The notes under the pieces: model-generated | The model's input: the letters and a program-made list of their open reading frames with translations, nothing else | Databases searched by the model: none | What the model was told of the DNA's origin: nothing | Source of the DNA: Pomacea canaliculata | Taxonomy: Eukaryota > Mollusca > Gastropoda > Architaenioglossa > Ampullariidae | DNA: 64,000 nucleotides | Assembly: GCF_003073045.1 (NCBI RefSeq) | Contig: NC_037595.1 | Coordinates: 13,074,074-13,138,073 of the forward strand | Reading direction: 5' to 3' | Shown: piece after piece, positions 21,301 to 34,532 of the stretch | Layout of the letters: every line of letters begins with the position of its first letter | Numbering within the stretch: the stretch's first letter is position 1 | Made by a program: the position numbers and the translations under genes

Positions 21301-24300
21301 AATGAGAATGGCAACTGGGCCATGTTTGAGGATGATGAGAGTCATAGTATGTGAACATTCATTTCTTACCATTTGGATGAGTGCTTTGGCAGTCTGTTGG
21401 GCCATGTTCTTAGATAACTACCACTTTCTGTGGATGGGAGATGTTTTAGGGGAAAAAATGTTTAGGTCATGTTTATTGTACCTCATTTATTCTGACTGTA
21501 GTTTATCTTACATTCACAAAGCTTTAAAGGACTAGTGGGGTGTTGGTTTTTTTTCTTATGATTGAGTAAAGTTCAATTGAACACTACCCTTTCCTTCTGA
21601 AGAAGCAAGCCTACAAACATCAGCATGCAAAGAAATTGGTCAAAATTGTGACTATGTACATAGACAATTCATGTATCATCCCATCTCTCCTACTGGCTGA
21701 GGTTGTCACAACCTGAATGTAGATACTCAAATACAGTCCTGACCTCTGTGCTGTTGACTTCTTTGTATGGGGATATTTGTGGGCATGTATCTCGGGAACA
21801 GAACTAAGAATGGGGAGGAAACAGATTTGGCGAAATAACATCTTTTTGTTTTTATTGCAAGGGATAACAGTTCATTCCATTCCTTATGGTTTGTTATGGC
21901 ATTACATTTATCAACTTGCATACAATAAAAAGAAACAAAAGAAGACCTAAAAATATTTTAGATGTAAAGCATTTTCATTATTTTGGACCTAAACAGAACA
22001 TGTTTGTCTTCACAGTGTTATTAGGCAGTGGTGTTAAAAGGTGGGAATCATCTCTTGAGCCGCCAGGTATTGATTCATCTTCCATAAGTTCTGAGGCTGA
22101 GAGTATCGATGATGTTTGGACCATCACAGATGAACAGCGAGAATACTATGTAAAGCAGTTTATCTCCATGCAGCAAGATCTTAGTGGAGTCATTACAGGT
22201 TTGCTTTCTGCTTTTTTCATTTTGTGATAGTTGCCAGCGGTAACAGTAATAAAGCTCATACAGTGATTCCTTCATACTCAAACTGCACTGCTTTCAAACA
22301 TTTTGGTCCTCTGCCAGTATTTTTGAGAGAAATTATTTTGATGTTCAACCACTTGCTTAATAGTGGCATACATGTGTCTGAATTAGCCATTCAAGTCAGT
22401 ATGACATGGTTAAATCAACATTGACTATGCTGAAACTTAAATATATTAAAATGATGAAAATATATTTTTCAGTGTAACATATTTAAATAAGACCAATCTT
22501 TTTATGTATGCTGTACTGTAAAATACTCTGAATCATACAAGGCAGACAGCTGTTGATGGGTGCCAGAACCAGTCAAATATATTTATGTAATTTCTTATGA
22601 GGGTAAAAAGTGTTGGCACTATTGATTAGCATTTTACCAGCCTTCCAGAATGGAAGTACTGTACATCTGCCAAAGTCAGCTTCACTCTACTTTCTAATAC
22701 CCAATTAACATTTCTACAGCAAGAAAAAGCAATCCTGAAATGCAAACTTACATGCACATAAGGTTAATGTCAAAACACACAATAATATTGATGCATCAAC
22801 ACACACACACTGACACTTGACACATTAACATAAATACTGAAATCTATAGATTTCCCTGCCTTTCTCACATGTACACTAACATCCATATTTATGCACACAC
22901 ATTCATGTGCTGTCAGTGTGTTTGCAGCATAGTTGTAAAAAGAAAAACAAAAACATGCTGTCTGATGGTTAGTGCTGTGTCCAGTTTATATTCGATGATT
23001 CAGCACTTTCTGCTGCCGTTTTTCACAGAAAAGAAACTTACCCATCTGGTGTTAGAGAAGACTGTTTATCAGAATGTTCAACATCATTGATAAGAAACAA
23101 AGGCCACCTACAGGAAAACAGGCCAGTACAAGGATGAGGATATCAACCAAAAACTAAACAAAACAAAGCAAAAAATAAAAGTGTGTTCCAAATACTGGGC
23201 ACAAAAATCAAAACAGATTGATGTAGAGGAACAAAATGCAGAGAGCTAGTCCCCTCAAGGCAGGAAAATGAAGGCTCATCATTTTTCTGTAACATTTCTG
23301 CTCTCTTGCAGGTCCTGTTGCCAAAAATTTCTTTGAAAAGTCCAAGCTACCTGTTGTAGAGCTGTCCAAGATCTGGTAAGAAATTGTATTTGGATGTTAA
23401 CATTAGAGGGAAGATGTAGAGCTTGTTTGCAAAATTCCTGTAAACATTTTAAAGTGATGGTTTAGATGTCATTAAAACCATGTTCCAGTAATGAGATTTC
23501 CCTTCCCCTTTAGTTATATTTGCTAGCATAAGGTGCAGAATGGAACCAAATAGGAACAAAAGCAAGTGTGCAAAGATTTCCTTTCAGCCAAAACACCAGA
23601 AATCCTTTCAAGGTATTCTGCATATCTGTATGACTTTGACCCTAAAGAAAAAAACATGCAATGGTAAAGAACACAGACAAGGACCATAAAAGCTATACGA
23701 CTTTTGTTCATGACAGGAAGATAGAACTAATCTGTAGAAGGAGATGGTTTGCAGTCAGCTGAAAATGTGTAAATTTCAGTTGCATAATACCAGAAAACTA
23801 TCTTTCCTAATTTGTGGGCACCTGCTGGTATCAAATTTTATCAATTTTAGAACATAAAAGCGTTTTTTCTAAAGCATTTTATGAATTTCTATGGGTTTAA
23901 AGTACATGAAAGCTACAGTTAACAACAGATCACAACAGGAGCACGACAGCCATTGACTATCCCTGCTCAATTCCTCTGGCTCAGAATTGTAGCCAACAGA
24001 TTAGATGTGATTTGCTGAACTGCATGTTCACAGGCTTTCTTTGTTTGGCAGGCAATTGTCAGATTTGAATCGTGATGGAGCACTGTCCATGGAGGAGTTT
24101 TGCATTGCCATGCATCTTGTTGTCTTACGTCGAAATGATATTGAGCTGCCAGATCACTTGCCTGCTTCACTTATGCCATACTCCACATTAAATGGTAGGT
24201 GCTGTGTTATGTCCTGGTACTGCTTACCTTTTTGTTGTTTTTATAGTGTCTGTGGAATATTGCTGTGATTAAAGATTCTTTTCATTTTCCTGATCATCAC

Positions 24301-27300
24301 CTCTACCATTTTCATTTAAAATTTAATTTAAATTTTAAAGTGGAAATAAATTTTGAAAAATTAATGAATTGATATTTGAACTGTTGCAGATGAACCATTT
24401 GCTGCAGATCTACCTCCAGGAAGCACATTAAAAAGAGCAACACCACCCTCACCTCAAATTAATCAGGTGAATAACATTTTGCTGTGCACCCTAATCACAA
24501 GAATAAAACAAAAGGGATTATGGTCAGGTTTGGAGGAAAAGACATGCCAAAAATATTTTGATATGTGGCATCAGTTCCTTGTTTTTGTTCAGAGTAATTT
24601 TTTAAAAAATTATATTGATTTAATAATTTAATCAGTAAATCACAAATGTGCATGGATGAACGAAACTCATCATGCCAAAATATGGTGATTTACTTACGTC
24701 TGGCAGTGGACAGCCAACTTTGTACAGGAGTCTCCAGGATCCAGTGGAGTTCCTTCCCCTGCTCATCTCGTGAACTTTGATTATGCCAAACCTAGTGCAG
24801 ATCCTGTGAGTTCTCATTCTGGTTCTTTTACTTTTTTAAGTTTGGGCTTTGTTTTTAGGCTTTCATCTTTCGTTCAGTTTTCTTTTGTTTGGTTAGATTA
24901 AGGAAAGCAAAATTACATCACGTTACATCATCATGGGATAGATTTTTTTTTTTTTTGCAGATCTGTGTACTTAATTTTGTTTAATGGTTACACTATTCAT
25001 TGTTTATTTTCTTTTTTTTTAATACAGAAAAGTAATTAAGGAAGGTTTTGGCAGATGAAATCAAGGTGTGTCATGGTGACAAGGTTTGAGAAAGCAATGA
25101 GATGGGGGGGAGTGTGTCAGTGTCCTACACTGGAACATTCACCGGAAAATTTACTCCTCCCAGAGTCCATATTTAACGTAATTAGATCTTTATTAACAAA
25201 TGTCTTTTTTTTTTCCCCCAACAGGATTCAAAAATTGTGCACCCTGTTGCTGTGCGGATGTCTCCTGATGGCCTTCCTCTTCCAGCAGAAGGTTTTGACC
25301 GCGGTAGGGCACTCTCAGGTACTTGGCATGCTGTGCTGTCTGCCTTGGGCCGCTAACATGTACTACCATTCTGCTACCTTCTGAGGTGCAGCTCCTACCA
25401 CAATGGACTGGTGGAAACTGGTGTCAGCTTGCTCACTTTCTCGTTTTGCTCATCTTTGATCTTTCTGGAAAGAGTCGAGTCTTTCAACATGCATCACACA
25501 GTTATTCAGGACCAATATAAAAACAGAACCATCAGTTATTTGAAAGATAAAACAATAACTTATTTTTTGTAATTCAGAGTTGGGGAAAACGGGGCTGTAA
25601 GGTTAACTGCTGCTGCACAAAAGTTGGTTCACATTATTCTTGTCTTAGAACTTTTACCCAGTGTTGACAACACTCTAATCTTTAAACTTTATTAAAGAGG
25701 AGAAGGGAGAAGTATTGTTTATTGCACTGCTGTAAATTATTGTTTCAAGGTGACATATTTAGACAAATGAGCTGTGCAACAATGTGTTTTAGCTCTAAAA
25801 CTAAAAGTCTGGAGCTGACAGTGTTCAGCGGATAGTGTTCTGACAGTTGACAGGCTTTATGATAACATTCTTTTGTCTCTTTCATAATGCATGCACAATA
25901 CATCTATAAGCTTTACTCACATATTATTAGAAGTTTTTACTAATTGTAATAATTTACTGTGTTTTTCACTGACTAAATATTTCTCATTGGCTCATTAATT
26001 CTGACAATAAGCACTATATCATTCGAAGAAGCAAAAGGTACTAATTCAGTTAAAAACAGCTGTTTGTTTTAATATTTTTATGTGTTTGAAATGTTTTACT
26101 TATTGAAAATGTTTTTTAAAATGTGCAGACTTTTTAAAAGAAAAAGTTATGACAGTAGGAATGCAGGGAAAAATAAGAATTTCCTTTTATGTGAGACATA
26201 AATTTACTAAGTTGCTCTTTGTTCCTTTAAACAAAAATTGTAGCACAGTTATTTCAGTAATGATCTGGGGGCTGCTGAACATCCCTTAAACGCTCTTTGC
26301 TAATGGCAGTCTTGATTTGCTTGTAAGACACACAGTGTACCTAAGCTTTTAAATGTGAAGTCATTGGTTGTGTGCTTAAATTTGCATGTGTGGACTGACC
26401 AAATATTGTGTTGTTCTTTCTTCTCAGTGCATATTCAAATCATTTACAAGAGGCATTTGGTGTATATTGCCACATACAACATGTAACAAAAAAGACAACT
26501 GATTAACTGGTTTCATGGAATTGCCTTTTATGTAGTATTTACAGGTGTAATCAGGTTTAATGTGGCCAGTATTGACGTGTATACATGTTCTTCTGTTAAC
26601 AGAGCTGCACTTTTTAAATTAACATTATATATCAGTCTAAACCTGGGTCAGAGGGTTGAAAATATTTAATTTAGAAGCCTATGATTAAGTTAGTGCTGGT
26701 CCAACCAGTCATCTATTGGATCCGTCTCGTGGGTAGAAATGATGTTAGTTGACCAGCCTGGCTCAGGCTGGATGCTAAAATATCCAGATGTTTTTCTGGT
26801 AGTGTGTACCAGGGATTTGCACCAATAGTTTGTGAGACTCCTCACTTCTGCACCCTTTCATTTCCAGAAATTTCTCTATCCTCTGTACACACGGTGCATG
26901 AAAGAGCTTGATTATCTACAAGAGATAAAAGAGCATTAAATAAGAATGCTGCTCTAAAGCAAGGAATGGAGTACAATATATTCATGGGACTGAGTCACTG
27001 AGGCGTCTGCATGGTTGTTGGTGCACATCTCTGAGCCCTCTACTCTGGGTGTCATGGTAGCTGTTTGGCTGTCTTATGCATTTCTAAGTCACGAGCAGAT
27101 TTCTTTTTCAACAAGAAAGGTGGGAATGAGCATTTTATATAAACTGAGTTTGAGAATTTTACACATATTTTAAAACTAAATTTCCAAAATTGATGTGTAA
27201 CAATAACAGATCTACATTTTGGAAATTGAGGATGACCGAAGAAGATGAGACATGCATGTTGGTACAAAAAAAAAAAGAAAAAAAAGCAGCCCCAGACACA

Positions 27301-30300
27301 TTTTTTTTCAGTTAGTGGTAAAGGGTGACGGAAAGTAGGGATAGATTGTTTGCTGGGAAAATGTATAGTAGTATTATTAAATCCCTTTCTAGAATTGTGA
27401 GACAGTCAAATAGCTCTGTGATGGCTAGTAATTGGTTAGAGTTTTGATGTTCCTTGTGTTGATACTTTATCACATCTTTATTTCTCTGGGAGTTTTCGAC
27501 ACAAAGCTGCTGGTTTGGGATTCTAGTATTAGTAGATCATTAAAAGTCAGCAACAAAATGATAAAATTCTTTACCCATATAGTGGCTTTGGGCTACAATC
27601 AGCTCTTTCAATTCCAGTTTTAACTTTTTCTTCTTTTTTTGTTTTTTTTTTTTAATTCAGCATTATCTAGATATAGAAGATTGACCTCAAAACCCTCCCG
27701 AAGAGAAAAGAGGTATGGGGAAAATAAGATTTTTCTCATTGTTATCAGAGACTGAATTTGACAAATGAAAAAGATTATTATCCACATTGGATCCAGCAGC
27801 TTTGTGGGCAGTGCTAAACTTCCAGCCACTCACCTGTGGAGTATTCTTTTGGTTTTTGCCTGTCTCCAGATTCTGCTGTGCCTCTGTCTCACGAGCATGT
27901 AGCCAGCGACGAGGCTATGGTTGGGCACAATCATCGTGTTCGCATCGAATCACATCCCCCATCATCTCTGCCCCCTCCCTCCTCCTCTGACCTGCCTAGT
28001 CCCAGCGACAGCCCGATCCCTGTCTCCTCCAAATATAGCGCACCCATACAGGGCAGGCCCCGTCCAATACCAAAGAAACCCAACACAGGTACCTCTGACA
28101 CCTGTCATTGCAAAGGGCAATTTTTTTCTACCAGTTACTGCTAGTTTTATTATAATGCTTATTAATAAATACTTTATACAGAATAATTTTTAGGTCAGTC
28201 ATGGATTAGTGGCTTCTCTAGAAAAAATAGTATTGGTGAGACGGGGGGAGGCAGAATTTTTTTATTCAAGACTTAGTTCCCCATGTGCCAGGGGAAAAAA
28301 AAAGTTTTAAAAGTACTAGAAGATTGAAAAGAAAAATTTCTTCAGTGTTGGTTATTTACCTAAATGTATGTATATTAGAATGCCTGAGATTATCAGTGAG
28401 TAGTTTGATACTGTGCTGCATGAATTTGTATAGTGTGTCCCTAATTTCCTGCTTTAGCATGAGTTGTGTCAGAGTGTTTGTTGTTGGTCATTGTTCCCAA
28501 GCACCCCAATATGCAAGGTAAAAACCTATCAGGTGGTGTTCTGTGTGGTCTGCATTCATATAATTTATATTTGTGTGCACCACAGGCAGTGCATGGTAAA
28601 GACAGAGATAGGCATTGCACTTTAATCCTTTAGTATGTAGATGTTACTTGAATTATTTGATCCCATGGGATTTAAGGTGCTGAATCAAAATGTAGCTTTC
28701 TTGTTTGTTGTAGCCATGTTACTTTTGTGTGTATCCACTGTAGCATTCTGTGCCTGATTTAATGCTACACAGCTTGCCAGATTTTTTTTATATAAACTGT
28801 AGCTTATTACTGTTCTTTAAAGGCTCTGCTACATAGACTGATTTTATGTTTATTTATTTAGACATGCACAGCTTATTTTTTAATTGTCAGCACAGAACTT
28901 GGTATGAAATTAACATTTTACTTTTTTATCCTCCGCTCCCTATGATCCCAAGTTATTAAACAACAGTTTTTTTACAATTTTGTTGCTGCGGTTGCTCTCT
29001 TTTTAAGGATTTAAGAAAAGATTTAAAGTAATGTTATCTGTTCCTGCATCTGTCTTGTTGAAAGAATAAAGACTGCCTTGTTGAGGTGTTATCATGAAGA
29101 GACAAAAGCTCCCATTAACCATTTAGCACAGTCACACATCCTCATGCAGAAGCGTATGGTTGCCATAGTGTCCAAACCTTATGCCTGCAGAACAGTTTGC
29201 ACACTGAAGGCATGGGAAAACCAGGCGGTTAATTAAACCAGCAGGTCATCCTGATGACAAAGCATTAATAATGCATTAAAAAATGAACCAGTCAGTTGGC
29301 ATTCCACACAGTTTTAAAATGATGACCTTATCCCTTGCCGCAGTTCCCATGGTGGCCAGAGGTCAGTTACATCCACCACCCTCATCAGGTCAGCTGGAGG
29401 AGGACAGTGTGACATCGTCAGGTGTCTTGGGCAGTGGGGATCCTGCAGCAAGCTCCTATCCACCCTCTCAGGCCCCACCCACTCCTCCTCCTCGCCCACA
29501 GGTGCATGGACGCAGCATGTCTGTGGACCTGAAACAAGGTAAACTTTTAGTCTGAATAATTGAACAGCTATTCTACAGAATGATGATAAAGTGAAATGAA
29601 AGAAATAAAGGAAGAGTAGGTATCTAAAGGAATGCAGGTCAAGCATGCTCAGTTCATTCATACTTTCTCGATAGCAGTTTGTGGCAGAATAGTCTCTGAA
29701 GGGCAATATGGTTTGTTGCTTTATTTTCTTATCCATTTTTTTCACAGTCTATTACATTTTTGCTACCTTACCATTCCATGCAAATACAGCCATATGAAAA
29801 GGTCATTTTGCCCATGTGTCTAACGGTAAAGCTTTATAACTGGCTAGTATATTAAATGATCTGCTGGATGATTATTACATGCTGTAGATGTTATAATGCA
29901 GGTCCTGTGCAAACGTCCGTTCTGCCTCCAGCAGTCCCACCTCGTGCAATGCCCAAAGATGTAAGTGGTCTTTTGCTGTTGCTGTTGTTTGAAATCACAC
30001 ATGGTGTGGATGACAATTCTCACTTTTTAGAAAAAAATGTGTGCATGCATGTTTGTAGCCATATCCATATACATCTTGAGAAATTGTTTATTTTTAGGCA
30101 TGCAAAAGATTGTTTTCAGAAAATGGTTTGCTTATATAGAAACATTAAACATGTGACACAAAACTTACCATTTTTTTGTGCAGACTCATATCACCATCAA
30201 GTCTGGAGAACCTAGCGTCAGCATAGAGGTAAGAGTATTTGGTCTAATGTGGTGCTTCCACAGAACCCTGATACTGTCTGTCATGCTTTTTTAACCTGCT

Positions 30301-33300
30301 TGCTGTAGAAAGGAGTTGTGCATCACCTATTAGATATGTAATTGTGATGCAGGGAAATCTAATAATGTAATAGTAGCTGTTCATTTGGACTTTTTGAAAT
30401 TTTGAAATGTTTTGAAAATTAAACATGTTTCAATTCTTATGATCCTTTTGATTTCATATAGGTGTAAATTACACAAGATATTTATTCTTTTATTGTTGAA
30501 CAGATGAATCCAGCCTTATCTGTTTACTGATTCATTCAGTTGTTTTGTTAATAATACATCACTTTTTAAAATTTCCTGCTTAGGAAATGTTAATGTAGAT
30601 ATTTATGTGTTTGTGGATGTTGTTTTAATAAAGAGGGTGGAAATCATATTTTGCAATGATGTTAAGTGATACAAGTCTTGCTTGCATTTGGTGTCTCACA
30701 GTCGTATGAATAGTTTGTGCTCCATTCTCACTTTTTTATATTTAAAAAGATTGATCTTGATTGGCTAAGCATGAATAAAAGTAATCGTGGTAGGGATATC
30801 GGGGATGAACATGCTGCACAAGCAGGGCTGGTATTTCTAATAGTAAACGTTTCTCGCAGACTTTCAAGCATTTGGCTATCTTTTTTAAAAAATCTATTTT
30901 AATTCTCTTAACATAGATTTCTTAAATCAGTATTAAGAAATAAAAACTTTTTATTATATTGTATATCAAATAAAAGTTTGTAAAGTAATTTTCATTTGCT
31001 TAATAACTAGTAATAAGTAACTGGTGATAATTAAATTAACTTTAATCACTGATGTAACATTTTTAACCTTAGCTACCATTTTGACTTATGTATACATTAA
31101 CTTTTCTTGTTAAAAGTTGAATTTTGAAAGAGAACTTTTTAGTCACGATCACTTTTATACCCTTTCAGGTTGTTTACTCATAATTAACCTTGTTGTACCA
31201 TGCCTGAAATACTTTGTGTCTAGCTTATTTCCAAGTAAATGATTTGTTGCACAAACATTTCAGTATAAAAACATTGCTAAACGGCAAGTTCAACCTGTTG
31301 TGGGAAAGCATCGGCGCAGTGTCTCCTTAGGTTTTCTGAAAGTGGTGAGAGACTTAACAGTCGCTGTGGGAAAGGGTCCTGCATTCTCTGAGGAGGACTA
31401 ATTGAAAAATCACTGACTGCTTGTAAAAACGATGAAAAAATTTCTGATGTTGCATTTCAAATATAGTTTGGTGTAATTGGGATTCACTACCTGCTTGCAA
31501 ACAGCAAGATCAACACATGTCTCTGCTTCTTTCTGTTGTCCAGTACGCACATAAAATGTATTATTTATTGTTGAGCTCATTTTTGTACTTTGCACGTGTA
31601 CCATATTTTTTTTAATGCTTTTGTAATATTTTTCTTTTAGTATTTTAGTTTAGTATTCTCAAAACTCCATTTATAAAGTCATCGTCGTTGCTTTTTCTCT
31701 TTCCACTATTACTATTAATGACTGATGTTTGCTTGCTGAGGCAGACCTTTTGTTGCAATCAGCTTGTATATTTTTAGGTGCTAGTTTGAGTGTAAATGAG
31801 AACAGATAGCCTTCTGTTAAAGTGAAACATAGGTGCATACCATGTATTAATCTTCTTGTTGTTCCTATTAACCCCCTAGTGGAGCATAGGGCAGACCCTG
31901 AAACAGTTTCAGTGATTTTTGTGTCAGTGTGTTTTGCATGAATATGTTGCATGGCTTTTTTTATTTTTGCATCAATTTTTTTTTTCCTTTTTCCAACCAG
32001 ATCCATTTGTTTATGAACATTTTAAAAGGTCTTGAGATAAAAAGTATTTTTTAATCAGCATGTCTGTGATGTTTTTCTCGTTAGGGCCATTTGCTGTATA
32101 CATACTTGGAATAAAGCTTGATTTCTTTAGAAAGAAACGAAGTAAAATCAAATTTAATGTTAATGTGATGTTTCCATCCTGTTTGATTTTATATGTGTGA
32201 ACACACAGGAACTTGACCTTGAGTTCTTGACAAAATACAACATTCTAGTACATGCAAGCTATAAGTATTTTTTTGTTGTCAAGCTCCTTCAGCATAAATC
32301 TTGGAAAGAACTGCAGTGTTCTTTTGAAAGAAGAAAATAAAAATAGATTCTTAAAGGAGCAGAGAATAGTTTTTGTGAGGACTTTTAACATCTCCTGAAG
32401 TAACTCCTTCACAATGAATTTATTTTTCAGACCTCCGTGTCCACACAGGAAATGTCAACAGGTATGTTGCATAGGTTACAAGACAGCAAGTTTCATAAAG
32501 CTGGTACATGGGAAGTAAAGAATCTGATACTTTTTTCATTTCTTCAGATTAGATGGGAGGGAAAATTTGATGTATGTGGATATATTGTAAAGAAGTGTTA
32601 AAAAAGTATTAAGTGTAGACTTTTGATAGATTTATGTTTAGGTGTGTAATTAATATTTGTGGAGTATTTCTGTTTGAGATTTAAAAAAATATTGGGGTCA
32701 AAAACGATTGTTTCTTTCTTACCTCACTGGTGTTATTGCTGTTTTATTTTCTTCCATTGTGGACTCTTATGCAATAGAAGGAGCTACTGGGGCAGGAGTT
32801 TCCCAAGAAAAGGTTAGTACTTTCTGGTCACAAGCAATATCTCATTAACCCTTTTGAGACTAGCAAACTCATCAAAATTCTTCATCGTAAGCCAGTAGAA
32901 ATTGTTTGCATATGTGTACTGGGTTTCTGAACTGGATGTTATCAGTTGGACTGGTCAGGAAGACCATAATTTATTGCTGTCATCAGCATAGGCAACTATA
33001 GGCTATCCATTAGAGACCAGGGAAAGGTAACAAATGTATTAGTTTTATATTAGCACCAGGTTGGTCAGTTCTCTGCCCCTCCCAATTACCAGTGTGAGTG
33101 CAGCCAGGATGTCAAAAGTTGAGATTTTGGGTTTTACACAGATGGGTCACTTTACACTGAAGACACTCATTCATGCACCAGCTTCATTTCATTTTCCCTC
33201 TCTGTTTAGTTTTGGGGGGAAGCTCAGTGGCCCAACAGTTATCACCTGTCACCAATACAGTGAAAGTTGGCTGCCCTGGGTTCAGCTGTCATGTAGGGCA

Positions 33301-34532
33301 GGCTGTTCTTTCTCTGCATGTAGCACCTGTTTACAGGGCTGGCTTCCTTGCTGTGATATAGCCATAGTTACTGGCTTGGCGTAAAACACATATGTCCCCC
33401 CCTCCCTCTCTCTCCCTTGTTTGGTTTTGGGTGAGCAAAGAATTTCTCCATTTCATTTAGTTATGTTGATTCTGTGCTGTGTGCACTTATCACATTGTTC
33501 ACTATTGATATTGCATTATTTAATGCAGATAAGGACAATTGTAAGTATGTTACTGTATTTTGAAAAAAATCTAATTGACAATAACAATTCAATGCTACGG
33601 GCCCAAAAAGGTCTCACTTCTCTCCCTTGGGGACTAGTAGTGGGTCTCGGCAGCCCCCTGTATGTTGTTGGTATGTGCTTGCTTGCATGTGTTCTTGACA
33701 GGCCAAATTTCCATCATCCATCAGGAAAGAATGGCTTCACTCTGGGAGGGAGATGAGGGTACTTCAGGCCTGCTAGAAGAAAATATCAGAGCATGAATAC
33801 TAGGATAGCCAGTCACTGTGTTCCTCACTTCCCTTCACAAGAGATCAAACCAATCTTTCCTGCCCTAAGGTAGTTCAGCCTTTAACAAACCCCTTTAAAT
33901 ACATAACTAGTGACTACTGATTGTGATAGACTTCAATTTTGGTCACACCAGGAGGCTGGGGGCAGTGGAGAAGATATGGTTGAAAGTGTCAAAGACAGAC
34001 TGACTCAGTCAACTTTGTCACAAAGGTATGCCTGTACAAAATATTTGTATCTCTTGGTTGTACTTTGGTACAATACAAGTGTGTGTCCACACATATATAT
34101 GTATACTCATTTTGGAAGCATGTCAGAGACCTGTGTACTTTTTTTTCATATGGAACATCTTGCATTTGTTTGAACTCTCTGGTCATATTCTTTCTATGAA
34201 CTTTTGAAATCCTGTTTATGGCAGATCACAGTTAAATTTACAGAAATTAGAAATAAATCATCAGAAATTAGCTGTCTATAAAAATTCAGACTATGTAGTC
34301 TGCAGTAATTTTGATTTTTGTAGCAGCAAAATTCTGATTTACAATTAAATCTGTGTGCAGGCAAATGAGTCGAGACAAAAGAGATATAGGTATGGCAATA
34401 AGAACACACAAAGAGCGTAATGCGATGTTGACGCGCCTGAACAGTGAGCTGAACCAAGAGCTTCAAGAGGTGATGGAGCAGCGCATTGCCCTGGAGATTC
34501 AGCTTGAACATCTGCGACCATTCTCTAGCTAG
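12358..34532 (+). CDS. REPS1: RalBP1-associated Eps-domain protein 1 (REPS1), complete, about 810 aa
   Basis: An endocytic adaptor linking RalBP1/Ral to clathrin machinery; its EH domains bind NPF peptides (family knowledge). Coding exons: 12358-12507, 13802-13925, 14332-14379, 17914-17962, 19174-19303, 20853-21066, 21179-21346, 22016-22198, 23312-23375, 24052-24194, 24390-24466, 24728-24805, 25225-25318, 27870-28088, 29344-29538, 29902-29960, 30184-30228, 31264-31344, 32431-32461, 32778-32812, 33952-34025, 34361-34532; 2433 nt in frame. EH1 is about residues 10-95 with a degenerate EF loop. EH2 is about 329-424 with an intact calcium loop, [12 protein letters not shown], at 381-392. Pro/Ser-rich regions follow, including PPTPPPRP and PPAVPPR. 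The C-terminal coiled coil (about 753-810, [24 protein letters not shown], ending RPFSS) matches the RalBP1-binding end of human REPS1 (796 aa). The start ATG is fixed by [18 protein letters not shown], which aligns with the human N-terminus. Small exons 17-20 may be alternatively spliced. REPS2 is the vertebrate paralogue. Confidence 0.95.
14125..14144. repeat. (CAC)n microsatellite in REPS1 intron 2
   Basis: About seven CAC/ACC triplets in a row follow a short CAG run. Confidence 0.85.
14450..14641 (+). mobile_element. tRNA-derived SINE, copy 1 (REPS1 intron 3)
   Basis: The copy begins with a tRNA-like head (GGTCCAGTGGCACAATGGTTAG, a box A-type region) followed by a box B-like GGGTTTAGCTCTCG. 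The body has CTGTTTACGGGGCTGGCTGCC and the conserved tail motif GGCGTAAAACACC, and it ends in a C-rich run. It is flanked by an imperfect duplication, CTTGTAAAAAATCTC at 14435-14449 and CTTGTACAAATTCTC at 14642-14656 (13 of 15 identical), as expected of retroposition. Confidence 0.88.
15009..15207 (+). mobile_element. tRNA-derived SINE, copy 2 (REPS1 intron 3), youngest-looking
   Basis: Same family as copy 1, with head GGTCCGGTGGCGCAACGG, shared body and GGCGTAAAAACACC, ending in a pure C run. It has a perfect 12-bp target-site duplication, TCTGCACATCTT, at 14997-15008 and 15208-15219. A 9-bp duplication (GTTAGCGCT) sits just after box A. The exact TSD suggests a recent insertion. Confidence 0.93.
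17963..19173 (+). other. REPS1 intron 4, nothing recognised
   Basis: A 1.2-kb AT-rich intron without a recognisable repeat or alternative exon. It ends in a tandem GAGCAG acceptor at 19168-19173. Confidence 0.6.
19361..19396 (-). mobile_element. Reverse-orientation LINE/SINE 3' tail fragment
   Basis: An ATAATAATAATG run is followed by AACGTTTATATAGCACTTTTGC. This is the reverse complement of the AAAAGCRCTATATAAA..ATTATTATT tail common to L2-like LINEs and their SINE partners. A tail of the same type in the opposite orientation is present near 47060. Following sequence to about 19800 may be the body of the same element, but I cannot assign it. Confidence 0.45.
19971..20212. repeat. Degenerate 22-bp tandem array with inverted end units (REPS1 intron 5)
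   Basis: Units of the type AGTCGATTTGACCAYAGCC recur with starts at 20041, 20062, 20084, 20106 and 20128 (21-22 bp spacing). Weaker units lie from 19973. At 20169-20208 two units occur in the opposite orientation (GGTCATGGTCAAATTGATT and GTGGTCAAATCGGC), so the block can fold back on itself. A SINE copy lies about 95 bp downstream. Confidence 0.75.
20308..20488 (+). mobile_element. tRNA-derived SINE, copy 3 (REPS1 intron 5)
   Basis: Head GGTCCGGTGGCGCAAAGG, the shared body (CACGTGGCATCTGTTTACAGGG) and GGCGTAAAACACC, with a short C-rich end that runs into a CA repeat. Flanking ACACACAGTGTGATG-like sequences on both sides look like a decayed target duplication. Confidence 0.87.
25319..27869 (+). 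other. REPS1 intron 13, largest exon-free stretch in the 3' half
   Basis: A 2.55-kb intron without recognised repeats. At 27661-27712 it contains a 52-nt segment with good acceptor and donor sequences that would shift the reading frame if included. Otherwise I see nothing. Confidence 0.55.
33217..33417 (+). mobile_element. tRNA-derived SINE, copy 4 (REPS1 intron 20), diverged
   Basis: The head is mutated (AGCTCAGTGGCCCAACAGTTATC), but ACCTGTCACCAATACAGTGAA, the body and TTGGCGTAAAACAC are clear, followed by a run of C with CTCTCTC. The flanking duplication is TGTTTAGTTTTGGG at 33203-33216 against TGTTTGGTTTTGGG at 33418-33431 (13 of 14). Confidence 0.85.

Noticed and set aside
29314..29745. 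143-codon minus-strand frame over REPS1 exon 15
   Set aside because: Antisense shadow of a proline-rich REPS1 exon.
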